From NCBI GenBank assembly GCA_012295275.1, contig CM022665.1, forward strand, positions 48,215,064-48,279,063: a stretch of 64,000 bases of DNA, given 5' to 3'. Made by a program: the position numbers and the translations under genes. This DNA comes from Chrysomallon squamiferum (Eukaryota > Mollusca > Gastropoda > Neomphalida > Peltospiridae). Of this stretch, positions 43,641 to 57,455 are shown piece by piece. The notes beneath the pieces are model-generated. The model saw only the letters and a list, made by a program, of their open reading frames with translations. It did not search any database and had not been told where the DNA came from. The stretch's first letter is position 1. Every line of letters starts with the position of its first letter.

Positions 43641-43819
43641 AGAAGTCAGAGTACAAACAGTAGTGAGATGTTGTTGTAATGCACACAGTGTGGCTGCTGT
43701 TGTGTAATGCACACCATGGTGTGGCCGATGTTGTAATCACTGGAAGACATCTGTACTTCATCAACTTCAAACACTGACACAGATTTTCTTGTAACAAATA
43801 CACAACCACCACTTTATAT

Positions 43820-43918
43820 ACACACACACACACACATACACAAACACACACATACACACAAACACACAAAAACACACACACACACAACACACACACACAC
43901 ACACACACACACACATCC

Positions 43919-43983
<65 letters not shown>
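43820..43983 (+). repeat. (CA)n microsatellite
   Basis: About 80 interrupted CA units; further CA-rich sequence 44105-44162. Confidence 0.95.
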
Positions 43984-43987
<4 letters not shown>

Positions 43988-44269
43988 GAACCATACAAAT
44001 ATGCAAAAATACTAAAAAATACACAAATACAAGCATTTATAGACAGACACAAATACAGTTCTCAATATACACACACAAAACATAAACATTTACACATGCA
44101 TGTGCTCACACACAAAAACACACACAAAAACACATACACAAACATTCACACACACACACACAAGATTAATATAATGATGGTCAGTAAGAAGGTGATAACT
44201 TACACTTAAAGTGACTCAGTGTCAAACTCAGACAATACAAGAGATCCGCTTAATTCACTGAGTCTTTGT

Positions 44270-44595
44270 ATTAAACAATAAATTGTATCTTTGTATTAAC
44301 CAGTGATAAAGTGTATCTTTGTATTAACTGAAAAAGTGTATCTTTGTATTAACCAGTGATAAATTGTATCTTTTGTATTAAATGATAAATTGTATCTTTG
44401 TATTAAATGATAAATTGTATCTTTGTATTAACTGATAAATTGTATTTTTGTATTAAATGATAAATTGTATTTTTGTATTAAATGATAAATTGTATCTTTG
44501 TATTAACCTGTGATAAATTATATCTTTGTATTGAATGATAAATTATATCTTTGTATTGAATGATAAATTGTATCTTTGTATTAAATGATAAATTG
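44270..44595 (+). repeat. 25-bp array TTGTATCTTTGTATTAAATG
   Basis: About thirteen copies (unit ends ATAAA), some with AACCAGTG insertions. Confidence 0.9.
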
Positions 44596-44714
44596 TTACA
44601 CACATATATACGCATACATACACAGATATATGTACACACAGACACACACATACAGACACACAGACACACATAGACACAAAGACAGTTACAGTTGTTTGAC
44701 ATGAAGAAGACACT

Positions 44715-45740
44715 AAGTAACGTCTGACAGGTAATTACAGGTGTTAACGAGTGTTGACAGGTAATTACAGGTGTTAACGAGTGTTGACAGGTGACGTGTT
44801 GGCACCTCTATGTCATTATTAATCACAACAAATCACAGGTGAGATAAATCACTGTTGTGATGGATGAGGTCAAGAGGTCAGTGACTTTTCAGTGTACTAC
44901 ATCAAGTCTGAATGTGTCACCTGGTCAGTGCAAACATCCATCACTGTCCAGACTGAGTAGCTAAGAGTACAGGTCACCAGGTCAGTCAGTTATGTTTGTT
45001 ACAGAAAAATACTCTACACAAGACTGAGCTGAACAAACTCTATACAAGACTGAGTAGCTAAAAGTACAGGTCACCAGGTCAGTCAGTTATGTTTGTTACA
45101 GAAAAAAAATACTCTACACAAGACTGAGCTGAACAAACTCTATACAAGACTGAGTAGCTAAAAGTACAGGTCACCAGGTCAGTCAGTTATGTTTGTTACA
45201 GAAAAATACTCTACACAAGACTGCATTAAACATACTCTAAACAAGACTGAGCATAACTATAATCTATACAGAAATCTGAGCTAAATACAGAACTATTACA
45301 ACAGTCTATACAAGACTGAGCTGAAAAACTCTATACAAGACTGAGTATAGCTAAAAGTACAGGTCACCAGGTCAGTTATGTTTGTTAAGAAAAAATTATT
45401 ATCTACACAAGACTGAAACAAACTCTATACAAGACTGAGCTGAATACACACCAGGTCAGTCATTATATTTGTTAAGACCGCACTGAACAAACTCTATACA
45501 AGACTGCACATACTCTAAACAAGACTGAGTTCAACAAAACTATACAACAGACTATGTTGATCATCATCAGCAGTCTATACAAGACTGAGCTGAACAAACT
45601 ATACAAGACTGAGCTTGATCATCATCTATACAAGACTGAGCTATGTTGACTGATTCATCTATACAAGACTATGTTGATCACTCATCTATACAAGACTGAG
45701 TTGATCAAAGTCTATACAAGACTGAGCTGATCACAGATAA
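44715..45740 (+). repeat. Degenerate array with DR2 AGGTCA elements
   Basis: A 34-bp unit (TACAGGTGTTAACGAGTGTT) occurs at 44730-44800. From 44950, units of about 97-100 bases carry AGTACAGGTCACCAGGTCAG and CTCTACACAAGACTGAGCTG. From 45240 the unit breaks down to repeats of CTATACAAGACTGAGCTGAA. Perfect AGGTCA direct repeats with a two-base spacer lie at 44867, 44971, 45068, 45168 and 45361. Confidence 0.88.
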
Positions 45741-45819
45741 AGTATGTACAACAAAATCAAAGAGAGTCAATTTACTAATGTCATAACTTGTTTATTTTTA
45801 ACTATTGCATTTTGTACAT

Positions 45820-46075
45820 CATTGAAGCTAACAATATTTTGCATACTTCATTAAATGTAATGGTATTTTGCACACTTCATAAAATGTAATGGTATTTTGC
45901 ACACTTCATAAAATGTAATGGTATTTTGCACACTTCATTAAATGTAATGGTATTTTGCACACTTCATAAAATGTAATGGTATTTTGCACATTAAATGTAA
46001 CTTCATTAAAATGTAATGGTATTTTGCACACTTCATAAAATGTAATGGTATTTTGCACACTTCATAACATCTTCC
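45820..46075 (+). repeat. 29-bp array AATGGTATTTTGCACACTTC
   Basis: About eight copies (unit ends ATAAAATGT). Confidence 0.9.
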
Positions 46076-46134
46076 TATACAGTATGATCTTTTCATGAAT
46101 TATACAACTGAGATACAATAAGAAAATTATATTT

Positions 46135-46285
46135 TATTTATTTATTTAAATTTAATTTAATTTAATTTAATTTAATTTTAATTTAATTTAATTTAATTTA
46201 ATTTAATTTAATTTAATTTAATTTAATTTAATTTAATTAAATTAATGAATTAATGAATTAATTTTAATTTAATTTTATTATATTT
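46135..46285 (+). repeat. (TTTAA)n pentanucleotide satellite
   Basis: About 28 nearly perfect TTTAA units. Confidence 0.95.
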
Positions 46286-47279
46286 ACTTTATTTTCACAA
46301 AAAATGTCATGTTATTTTATTCATGCAGGAAGTAACCGCACACACTACACCCAGCATAAACATCTTTATGACGTCAGCATCAATGCTGCTGCTGCTGCCA
46401 ACGATTATTAATTTGTGGTTTTGTGTGCTGCTCACCTGAGGGTCAGTTGGCGATGCTGTAGATTTATGAGGAAATCAATAATTAACTCAACACCTTGCAT
46501 CACTGTGAGAAAAATCTCAGTCGATACAACATACAACGTCTGGAAACAAAATGACATTTTCATCACCTTTCTAAGCCAGACAGCTGCACTGGGGAAATTC
46601 TGCTTCAAAACTGAGAGGCTCTGGGATCAAGTCTCTGTACCCAGCCTATCTGGGTAACAGCTACAACAACAGTTTTTAATATCAACAGTAATTAAAAACA
46701 CACACACACACACAATGATGTTGTGATTCAAGATGTTGTATAATGATGTTGTGATTAAAGATGTTGTAGTTAAATATATGATGATGTCAATGGTGTTGTA
46801 AATAATGATATACGATGATGTTGTAGTCAAAGATGTAATAATGATGTCATCACCAAGACAATTCTTTCTGGTAACCTTTTTACTGACTGGGATCATTTAC
46901 ATGTGTTCTGACACAGACAGGGCAGCACATACCACGTATTTTTTTACAATCCACTAACACAGTAATACAGTACAACTGTCCAGCTGACACAAAATCTTAT
47001 GTGTTTGTGTTTGTGTTTGTTTTTAATTTCTTCTTCTTCTTCTTCGTCTTCTTCTTTGTTACTGGACTTTGTAACAATTGATTATGTGTCTCTGTTCAGA
47101 CAAAGCTTAATGAGCTGTGATTTTCAGCAGATTTAAAATATCACTGTGTCTGTTCAACCTGACAGACAGACAGACGGACACCTCGTTAAAGTTTCACGCC
47201 AAAGCAGAGAAACGTCAGCAACATTCACAACACCCTGGAAGACCACATCAACTGAGGTCAGTCAACGTTCTTGTTAAAA

Positions 47280-47935
47280 CACCGACCACTTACAGTACAG
47301 ACAATAACAGACCACTTACAGTACAGACAATAACAGACCACTTACAGTACAGACAATAACAGACCACTTTACTGTACAGACCAATAATAGAACACATTAC
47401 TGTAGACCAATAATAGAACACATTACTGTACAGACAATAACAGAACACATTACTGTACAGACCAGTAATAGAACACATTACTGTACAGACCAGTAATATA
47501 ACATATTACAGTACAGACAATAACAGAATACATTACTGTACAGACCAGTAACAGACAACTTTACTGTACAGACCAATAACAGAACACACAGTACAAACCA
47601 GGAATAGAGCACATTACAGTACAGACCAGGAATAGAGCACATTACAGTACAGACCAATAATAGAACATATTACTGTACAGACCAGTAATAGAACACATTA
47701 CAGTACAGACCAGTAATATAACATATTACAGTACAGACCAGTAATAGAACACATTACAGTACAGACCAGTAATAGAACATATTACAGTACAGACCAGTAA
47801 TATAACACATTACAGTACAGACCAGTAATATAACACATTACAGTACAGACCAGTAATAGAACATATTACAGTACAGACCAGTAATAGAACACATTACAGT
47901 ACAGACCAGTAACTGAACACATTTCAGAACAAATC
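47280..47935 (+). repeat. 28-bp tandem array
   Basis: About 23 copies of ACAGTACAGACCAGTAATAG plus AACACATT; the leftmost copies carry ACAATAACAGACCACTT variants. Confidence 0.92.
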
Positions 47936-48462
47936 TGGACCACATTAAAAAAGGAGCCATTTTAGACTTGATGTCTGTAACAATTTTTCAAATGTTGGTT
48001 TAAAAAATGTTTTATAGAAACTGAATTTTGTTTTACAAAACACCAACAAGTAACATATTTTGTTCTTTTTCTTTTTGTTCCTTCTTTTTTTTTCTTCTTC
48101 ACAAAAAATTAAAAACACAGCAAGCTGCAAAAAAAATAGACAAATCAGTGACAGATTCAGTTTTCTAATCGAAGTAAATATTCCAAAAAAAAAAAAAAAA
48201 AAAAATTTAATAACTTGAGCTGAAAATGATATTTGTGAGTAACAAAAGAAAATCCCCAACATTTCAAACAGGCTGACAGGACTGAGACGCCCCAACTGAC
48301 AGTTACCATAGCAACCTGAAACTGCTGCAATGCACCGCCCAGTAAATAGTTATGAACTGCCAGTGGCTAGTGTCACCATGATGACCAGACCACTGAGCCT
48401 GACAGAGTAACAAGGTAAGTATAAGTATCGGTTACACACACAATTTTGTTACAAACATTTTT

Positions 48463-48494
<32 letters not shown>

Positions 48495-48533
48495 CATCAA
48501 CGCTAGACCGTCACCACGGCAACGCACACTCAC

Positions 48534-48662
48534 CCAGTAGACGTCCTCGAACTCACACTGAGTCTGTTTGTCGTGTTTCCTAGCAACTCGCTGTCTCATG
48601 ATTTTCATAAAGAGACGTCTCCGCGAAGAGTTCCTGTCTCTGTTTTCCGCTTTACTTGTCAT
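48534..48662 (-). CDS. PDE3: Candidate alternative first coding exon B of PDE3
   Basis: Minus-strand ORF of 43 codons from ATG at 48662, immediately preceded by an in-frame TGA, to EFEDVYW and the strong donor CTACTGG/GTGAGT in phase 0. It would join the same 31.4-kb acceptor as exon A. The peptide is strongly basic in the middle (RRRLFMKIMRQRVARKH), suggesting an amphipathic or nuclear/membrane-binding segment, but no known domain is visible. DNA upstream on the gene strand includes CACGTG and TGACATCA-like elements. It could instead be the first exon of an unrelated nested gene; PDE3 is preferred because the phase fits and no other downstream exon was found. Confidence 0.45.
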
Positions 48663-48839
48663 TCAGTCTGGCACTGCACACACACAGAGACACACAGTGA
48701 CACACACACACACACACAGTGACACGTGTGTGACATCAGGTCATGTGACAGTGAAGTGACAGTCAGCTGATGTATCCAGCAATAAATCACACACAACCAG
48801 ACAGTTCACACGACTCTTTCGGTTCACCCTGCAAGTTCA

Positions 48840-49325
48840 GTTTATGCTGCAACTTCAATCCATGCCAAAAGTTCAGTCTGTGCCACAAATTTAGTTTATG
48901 CCACAAATTTAGTTTATGCCACAAGTTTCATATATGCCACAAGTTTAGTTTATGCCACAAGTTCAGTCTGTGCTACAAGTTCAATTTCATTTATACCACA
49001 AGTTCATCTGTGCCACAAATTTAGTCTATGCCACAAGTTCGGTCTATGCCACAAGTTCAATATGCCACAAGTTCAATAAATGCCACAAGTTCAATAAATG
49101 CCACAAGTTCAGTCTATGCAACAAGTTCAGTCTATGCAACAAGTTCAATTTATGCCACAAGTTCAATAAATGCCACAAGTTCAGTCTGTGCCACAAGTTC
49201 AATAAATGCCACAAGTTCAGTCTATGCCACAAGTTCAGTCTGTGCCACAAGTTCAGTCTATGCCACAAGTTTGGTCTGTGCCACAAGTTCAGTTTATGCC
49301 ACAAGTTCAGTTTATGCCACCATCC
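48840..49325 (+). repeat. 18-bp tandem array TGCCACAAGTTCAGTCTA
   Basis: About 27 copies. At 18 bases the array is frame-neutral and reads as a hexapeptide repeat (CHKFSL, ATSSVY or plain reverse LWHRLN) in several frames, so ORFs of 85-148 codons are spurious. It lies just upstream of first exon B. Confidence 0.92.
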
Positions 49326-49499
49326 TGAATCACAGTCCTCTCATCACAAATGCTCTGTCTCTGTTTTATCACAATCATCTTCTGTCCTATCACACTAAGG
49401 ATGCAGGATCCTGATCAACAGATACCGTAAACATCAAATCAGAAACATGATCCTAGATCCTGCTGTGTGAAAACTGAAACTATATCCTTAAATATCAGA

Positions 49500-49870
49500 G
49501 TAAACATCATCATCTGCCAGGCAGCACAGTAAACATGTTTAATATCTTCTTTGGGTAAACATCATCATGTATCCTGTGATGTGACATTAAAATTTGACCA
49601 CATATCCTGTTATATCAGAGTAAACATAAATATCCTGTCAGTTCAGAGTAAACAGTATTTTTTATCCTGTCACAGTAAACATATCCTGCTATGTCAGAGT
49701 AAACAAGAATATCCTGTCATGTCAGATTAAACAATATATTTTATCCTGTCACAATAAACATAATCTATTATATCAGTGTAAACAAGAATAAACTGTCATA
49801 TCAGCATAAACAATATTTATATCCTTAAACAGTAAACATGCATATCCTGACATATCACAGTAAACAAATA
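49500..49870 (+). repeat. Degenerate array TATCCTGTCATGTCAGAGTA
   Basis: About 30-35-bp units (ending AACA), roughly ten copies with heavy variation. Confidence 0.75.
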
Positions 49871-50889
49871 TGAGTGTCAGATGTCAGAATGACTGAATTA
49901 ATTAAATAACTGACAGTTTTTTTTTTTAAATCAACAATAACTTTCAAGCTGCAGAGAAATTCTGACAATTCTGACAATTCTGACATCTGCAATCAGATGC
50001 TGGCTGAGATTTCCCTCATTAGAGACATTATTATTATATATATACATATTTTTTAAATGTTTGACATTACACATGAATCAGCAATGAACAGCAATCAAGC
50101 TTCTGTCATCAAGGTAGACAACTCTGCACGTCAGCCTCACCTCTGTTAAATTAGCACACAGATTGTCAACACTGAGAATATTCCGTGACGACACTTTGCA
50201 CTGACAACATATTCACCACTGTTCTAAAATGTTCAAGTGCTAATCAGCAGTTTTTTTCAACCAGCATTCTGCAATATTCCATAACATCCAAAAGATTTCG
50301 CTAGCATTGTGCAATATTCCAGTAATATTTTCCCAATATTTTTCCAATTTTCCAACATTCTGCAATATTTTTCTAATTTTGTCAAAACAAATTTGCACTA
50401 CTGTCTAACATTCCAGTGGAATTTATCTGCAATATTCTGCACTGAATTCAAGCGATACTCTCCAGTGTGCAATATTGCAGTGATATTCAACAGCATTCCG
50501 TGGTGCTGGTATTTCACAGGTATGAGCTATGTGAGGTATTTCACTGCTGTTATGCAGCAGATTTCCAGAGGCACTGATAAGCAATGCTATGGCTCATTAA
50601 TCACACACACACTCGGGGCAAACACTGAAGTCTTCAAAGTGCGATACAGTCAGTGAGGCATGGCAAGAACAACTGAGATATTCACAGACGGACAGACAAC
50701 AAATCAGTTAAACTGTTCACAATGGCCTATCACACAGACACACACACACACACACAGACACACACATAAACACACACACACACACACACACCATGTCAGT
50801 TTAACTCATAAAGAATGCTGTGTTTACAACTCATCTTAAAAAGACTACAGACCACAAATATCATATGCAGCTCAAAAATAACTACAGAT

Positions 50890-51290
50890 TACAGTCTACA
50901 AATACCAGAATTCAGCTTACAAATAACAACAGACCACAGCCTACAAATCAAAGACTACAGCCTACAGCCTACAGTTTAAAGTAAAAGAGTACAGACTACA
51001 GCCTACAAATAACACTACAGACTTCAGCTTAAAATAACAGAGTACAGACCACAGCTTACAAATACCAGCTATGGACTACAGCCTCAGTCTACAAATAACT
51101 TACTCCAGAATTAATAAAAGCTACAGTCAGTATACAGAGAGTTATCAATTTCAAAATACAAACTGCATACATACTGCAGACACATTAGACTACAGACAAC
51201 ACTACAGACAAAGAACATACAAACCAAAGACCACAGACCTACTACAGACTACAGACATGGCTACAGACAACAGATGGGTATGAGAGTGTT
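50890..51290 (+). repeat. Degenerate ACTACAGCCTACAAATAACA repeats
   Basis: Irregular short repeats of CTACAGACTACAGCC type. Preceding DNA (50160-50560) has repeated GCAATATTCCAG motifs. No gene. Confidence 0.65.
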
Positions 51291-52369
51291 CACAGACAAG
51301 GTTAAACCTGCAAAGAAAAAAACTGAAAAGAAACAACTCTGTCTACAGTTAACTTCACAAGGAAGCTAAAATCTGCATCTACCCAGTCTGTATAGACTTT
51401 TTCAAAAGAATTTAAACCACAATAATAAAATAAAATAATTATAGCTCTCTTTTCAGAGATCAGAAGAGATTAAAAAAACAAAAAAAAAACAACAAATAAA
51501 AACAACAAAAAAACAACAACAAATAAAAACAACAAAAAAATGCTGTTGATTTGTTATAAAGAATATTTTATGAAAGAGACAAACCAAGTTATTTTGTGTT
51601 TATCATTAGTAATCTTTGATCCAGCACAAAAACCACTATAAAGTCCAACAACAGATAACGAAGGCATGTATAAATCTAACCAAACACAATTTCGTCTACC
51701 CTGAGAGAAACACATCAGTCCCCACCCAGGCAAGTTTCAGCTCCGCCCCAAAGAAAACAATGATGTTTAATGATGACAATAAAGATGTTTACATTTAAAG
51801 AAAACATTTAACAGTAAATAGATATTTAACTGGGTGCAAACATTTGTTTATGTCTAAGAGAATCAAACAGGTAAATGTGATGTGTAGAGCTGACTAATTG
51901 AGTAATCTAAGTCAAATAAAAAAAACACGTCTGTTTCTTAATCATTCAGTGATTGATGATGATGACATCCATCAATGTCTTAATGATGTAATGTATGTCA
52001 CATGCATTTAAATGTACCCATGAACACACACAAACATACACACATATGCATACATACATACATACATACACATACACACACATATACATACATACACACA
52101 GATATGTAGAAAAGGCAATGCAATGTCTAAATAGTTCTATAATTAACACAATTGTGAATAGTTTATTTTTTCAGATAAATGTATTTACTATTAAAACAAA
52201 GCTTAGACATACATATCAACACATACACACACACACACATAAATGCACACATATACACTCACACACAATAATGAACACACACACACATGCATACACACAC
52301 ACAATAATGAACACACACACATGCATACACATATCCATACACACTGATAAAACCACAAAGACACAGACA

Positions 52370-52409
<40 letters not shown>

Positions 52410-52588
52410 GGGTATCATACATGTATTATAATAAAAAAATAAAAACTACATGTACTTTTCAAGTTCAAAAATCAAAGACAAATTTTTATAAACTGTTTAT
52501 ATACATACAATCTCCATGGAGACATGTTTACAGACTAATAAACTAACTCAGGCGTGTGAAAGGTTAAACATCTGTGTTTTTTTCTCAC

Positions 52589-52911
52589 TAGACCAGTCTG
52601 TGAAGATTGTTTTCATAGACAGGCACAACACGGAGAGGATTAACCTGAACAAATTGTTTTGCTTGTTTGAAGAAGCCGTTAATGGTTACAGGAGAACTTG
52701 CTTCAGTTACATGAAGGGATTTGGTTACACGGAGATGGAGATTTGGTTACACGGAGAAAGGTGAGTTTTGAAAACACATCAGTGAGATGGAGGGTCTGTT
52801 TGCAGAGAAAACAAACTTTGTTGTTTAATGTTTTCAGTGAGAGAGAAGTCAGAGTGGAAACACTTAGTGCTGACAGATTCAACATCAGTGAAAACTGACA
52901 GCCTGAAGACA
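52589..52911 (+). CDS. Candidate two-exon plus-strand coding unit, unknown
   Basis: Seen directly: acceptor TTTTTTCTCACTAG at 52588, an open exon to 52760 coding FIDRHNTERINLNKLFCLFE and MKGFGYTEMEIWLHG, donor GAGAAAG/GTGAGT, a 78-bp intron ending TTTTCAG, and a second exon whose phase joins correctly to give EREVRVETLSADRFNISEN then TGA at about 52897. The first exon includes a short internal duplication (GGTTACACGGAGATGGAGAT). I recognise no domain and find no start exon upstream. The splice-site coincidence is the main evidence, so it may be chance. Confidence 0.22.
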
Positions 52912-53208
52912 GACACAGACAGACAAACACACAAACACAACACAAACAGAACACAAATACACAAAACTCTAGATACACAGACTGACGTAAACATACATGT
53001 ATGTGTATTTTCATAGTAATATATGTAATAGATGTGTGTGTGTGTTTGTGTGTGTGTGTATGTATTTATTTATAAACAAACACTATACAATTACATTACA
53101 CTGTACATAGATACACAGACTGATGTAAACATACATATATAAGTATATATGTAATTTCATAATAATATATGTAATAGATAGGTGTGTGTGTATGTGTGTG
53201 GTTTTTTT

Positions 53209-53261
<53 letters not shown>

Positions 53262-54721
53262 TTATACATAAATATTTACAAACAAAGACTATACAATTAC
53301 ATAACACCTATATACACACTCTAGATCTGTAGAAAGTTAGACAGAGAAACCGATACACAGACAGAAATAGATAGATAGACAGAGAGAGGTAAACATACAT
53401 ATATAAACAGTTATAAACAAAAAATATACAGTTACATAATACCTGTGTATACATACTCCAGGTATATACAGATAGCTATAGATATATATAAATATTTATA
53501 CAGGGCTACATATTTGTGTTTTTACATACAAGCAGAGACATTCTGTAAAGGTGTTTCAAACTGACAAGTAATCCATGACAAACACAAATTTCTCCCTTAG
53601 AACAACACAGAAACAAGAAGAAAAATGAAAAAGAATCAAAAAAGTTTTTTTTAAATACAACATGTGTATGTTTACAGTTTTAAAAACAACAAGGGAGATA
53701 ACTCTGTACGCCTTAACAACACTGGCCCTGTTTGGATAAAAATAAATAAAACGCATTTGTCTAAGTTTGTCAAAAAAAATAAATAAATAAATAAAAATTA
53801 AAAATTTTATTTATCTCCTCACATTTTTACAAGATTTCAATATTTACATATGTTTTACATATACATTTTACATTTTACTATTTTTTTACAATTATCTTTT
53901 ACATTTATGTTTTAAATTTACACCTAAATTTTAAACTTACATTTATGTTCAACACTACTTTTTACATTTACATTTGTTTTACATTTGAAATGCCACAGTT
54001 TTGAAACATCAAACAATTCTAATTAACAACACACAGTAATAATAAAATTATTTTTAAAAATGTAATAGTTTAAAATATGTAAAATCAGCACATTTTTGCT
54101 GACACATTCAACAGAAGACAAAACACACAAAACAAGACTGAGGAAACACAAACATTCCTGAATTACCACAAGTTCAAAAAAATGTGCAGCAGAAGACCAA
54201 AAATATTTTAAAAAATTTCAGACACTTAGAATGCAGAAAATAAACAAAAAAAACGGTTTTATTTAGTTAAGAAATTTATTTATTAGTTGTTTTTATTCTC
54301 TCTCTCTACTTTTACTGCACAAATCAGCTTTTCCCTACAACTGAGCTGTTTTGTTATTTATTTATTTTCCTAAATCAATTTGTTCCAGAGCACATAAACT
54401 CTGTGATTTGTTCCTGCGAGATAAACCACGAACCACTGCCACTTTTAAATAAACAGTCGATACACATGTCCTAGCCAGACTGAGTCTGAGCGCAGCCTTT
54501 CATAAACAACATGCAACATCTGACAAATGAAAACTGTAAACACAAAGTTTTGTTAAAAAACCCAAAAAAACCCCCAAAAAATGTAAATGTTTTAAGTGTA
54601 AAAAGTTCAGATGATAAATAATTTTTGTTCAAACAATAAAAAAAATATAAAGAAGAAGAAGAAGAAATTTTGAACATGTCAAGTACAATTCCACAGAAAT
54701 GGTATTTATCAAGACATCAAA

Positions 54722-54732
54722 ACACACACACA

Positions 54733-54825
<93 letters not shown>

Positions 54826-54871
54826 ACTGTCTAAATATTTTACAAGGTTACACACAGAAAACACACACACA

Positions 54872-54915
<44 letters not shown>

Positions 54916-54923
54916 CACACACT
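54722..54923 (+). repeat. (CA)n microsatellites with duplicated 40-bp junction
   Basis: Two CA blocks, each followed by the same CACTGTCTAAATATTTTACA/AGGTTACACACAG segment (54825-54860 and 54918-54955). Confidence 0.95.
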
Positions 54924-55138
54924 GTCTAAATATTGTACAAGGTTACACACAGAAAACACACACTGTATTATTTCCACAGAGAGATAACACCAGTACAGAT
55001 GGCATTTCCATAATGAAAGAAAAAAGAACAAGAAAGAGAAATAATTAAAAGTGTTTTTATCAGCCTCTGAAAACCCATTTTCCACTGATGTTCAATTACT
55101 GCTGTAACAAACTGGTGTGTGACATGCTATAAGTCTGT

Positions 55139-56450
55139 TTGTTACATGTCAAACACATCTCACACAACACTATCAAACACATCTCACACAACACTATCAA
55201 ACACATCTCTGTATCTCACAACACTTATCAAATATATCTCTGTATCTCACACAACACTATAAAATACATCTCTGTATCTCACAACACTATCAAATATATC
55301 TCTGTATCTCACACAACACTATCACATATATCTCTGTATCTCACATAACACTTAAATATATCTCTGTATCTCACAACACTATCAAATACATCTCTGTATC
55401 TCACACAACACTATCACATATATCTCTGTATCTCACACAACACTATCAAATATATCTGTATCTCACACAACACTATCAAATACATCTCTGTATCTCACAC
55501 AACACTAACAAATACATCTCTGTATCTCACACAACACTATCAAATATATCTCTATCTCACAACACTTATCAAATATATCTATCTCACACAACACTATCAA
55601 ATACATCTCTGTATCTCACACAACACTATCAAATACATCTCTGTATCTCACACAACACTATCAAATATATCTGTATCTCACACAACACTATCAAATACAT
55701 CTCTGTATCTCACACAACACTATCAAATATATCTCTGTATCTCACACAACACTATCACATATATCTCTGTATCTCACACAACACTATCAAATATATCTGT
55801 ATCTCACACAACACTATCAAATACATCTCTGTATCTCACACAACACTAACAAATACATCTCTGTATCTCACACAACACTATCAAATATATCTCTATCTCA
55901 CAACACTTATCAAATATATCTATCTCACACAACACTATCAAATACATCTCTGTATCTCACACAACACTATCAAATACATCTCTGTATCTCACACAACACT
56001 ATCAAATATATCTGTATCTCACACAACACTATCAAATACATCTCTGTATCTCACACAACACTATCAAATATATCTCTGTATCTCACACAACACTATCAAA
56101 TATCATCTCTGTATCTCACACAACAACACATATCAAATATATATCTGTATCTCACACAACACTATCAAATACATCTCTGTATCTCACAACACTGTCAAAT
56201 ATATCTGTATCTCACACAACACTATCAAATACATCTCTGTATCTCACAACACTGTCAAATATATCTGTATCTCACACAACACTATCAAATATATCTCTGT
56301 ATTTCACACAGAACTATCAAATATATCTCTGTATCTCACACAACACTATCAAATATATCTCTGTATTTCACACAGAACTATCAAATATATCTCTGTATTT
56401 CACACAGAACTATCAAATATATCTCTCTATCTCACACACAACACTATCAT
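55139..56450 (+). repeat. 32-bp array with 341-bp higher-order repeat
   Basis: About 40 copies of TATCTCACACAACACTATCA plus AATATATCTCTG. A 341-bp block (55411-55751) is repeated almost without change at 55752-56092, including the same shortened units. Confidence 0.93.
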
Positions 56451-57453
56451 CATTCACTAAGATATAAAAATAATAATAATAATAATATTTATATTTAAAA
56501 AGAAAAATAACAAAAAAGAAGAAAAAAAAGAGAAAAAACAGATAAGAAGAATGCAACAAGTAAAAATGTTGATGTATTAAAAACACACACACAGAGATAT
56601 ATATCTGTTAATAATGCGGTGCGCTGAGTCCATGGAGGAATTACCAATAAAACAAAAACAAAACAAAACTGTTCTGGTTATTCTCCCAGCCCACTCAGAG
56701 TCAGAAATATTTCAAGGTTTGTTTTCTCATTACAGAGCAAGCTGGAGAGTTTTTTTGTTTTTTTTAAAAACAACTCTTTTGATGATCTGCCATTTTTATT
56801 TTTATACTTCTGAAAGTTCTTGATGTACGAGTGTTTACTGTTTTCCAACACTGACTGTGTCGGTCTGTACGTCCCTCCCAGTAATTCTCTCGTTCACAAT
56901 CAAAAACTGTTTTATGGTCAACTCATAATGACATTTTTTTTTTGTTTTTTTTTTGCCCTTTTTTTTAAAAAAGATTTTATATAGTTTCTTTGGTTATTTT
57001 TCAATTATTTATTTATTTATTTAATTATTTGTTTCTTTGTTTGTTTGTTTGCTTATTGCTATTATTTTTAGTTAGTTATTTTGTTTAATTTTTATCTTTA
57101 TTTATTAAATATGTTTTATAAACGTTACAATTGCAACTCTGTTTCTGCAAATTTTAAATTAAAAAAAATAACATTTTGATAGTATTATTTTTTAATTTTT
57201 TTTAACAAAGTTTATAAATCCAGCAGATTTCCAAACAATATACATTTTTTAAAAATTAAACATTTTCTAACACTAATTCTGTCATACAAGTGTTTACACA
57301 TAACAATTTATCAATTCACTAAACATTTTGTAAAAAAAAAAAATAATAAAAATAAAAAAAATAAAAAAATCCTCCAATATTTCTAATATTTCACTGAAAT
57401 GTCGACTTTCAGGTCTCAATCAATTATCCTTCCATTTCTATCTTCTCATTTTT

Positions 57454-57455
<2 letters not shown>

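Noticed and set aside
46415-46657. 80-codon plus-strand ORF (KISVDTTYNVWKQNDIFITF)
   Set aside because: No splice sites, poor composition and no recognisable similarity; likely chance in unique sequence.
48840-49400. Repeats of 18 bases considered as a CRISPR array
   Set aside because: Repeats are contiguous without unique spacers, in a spliced eukaryotic context; this is a minisatellite. The other tandem arrays were rejected as CRISPR for the same reason.
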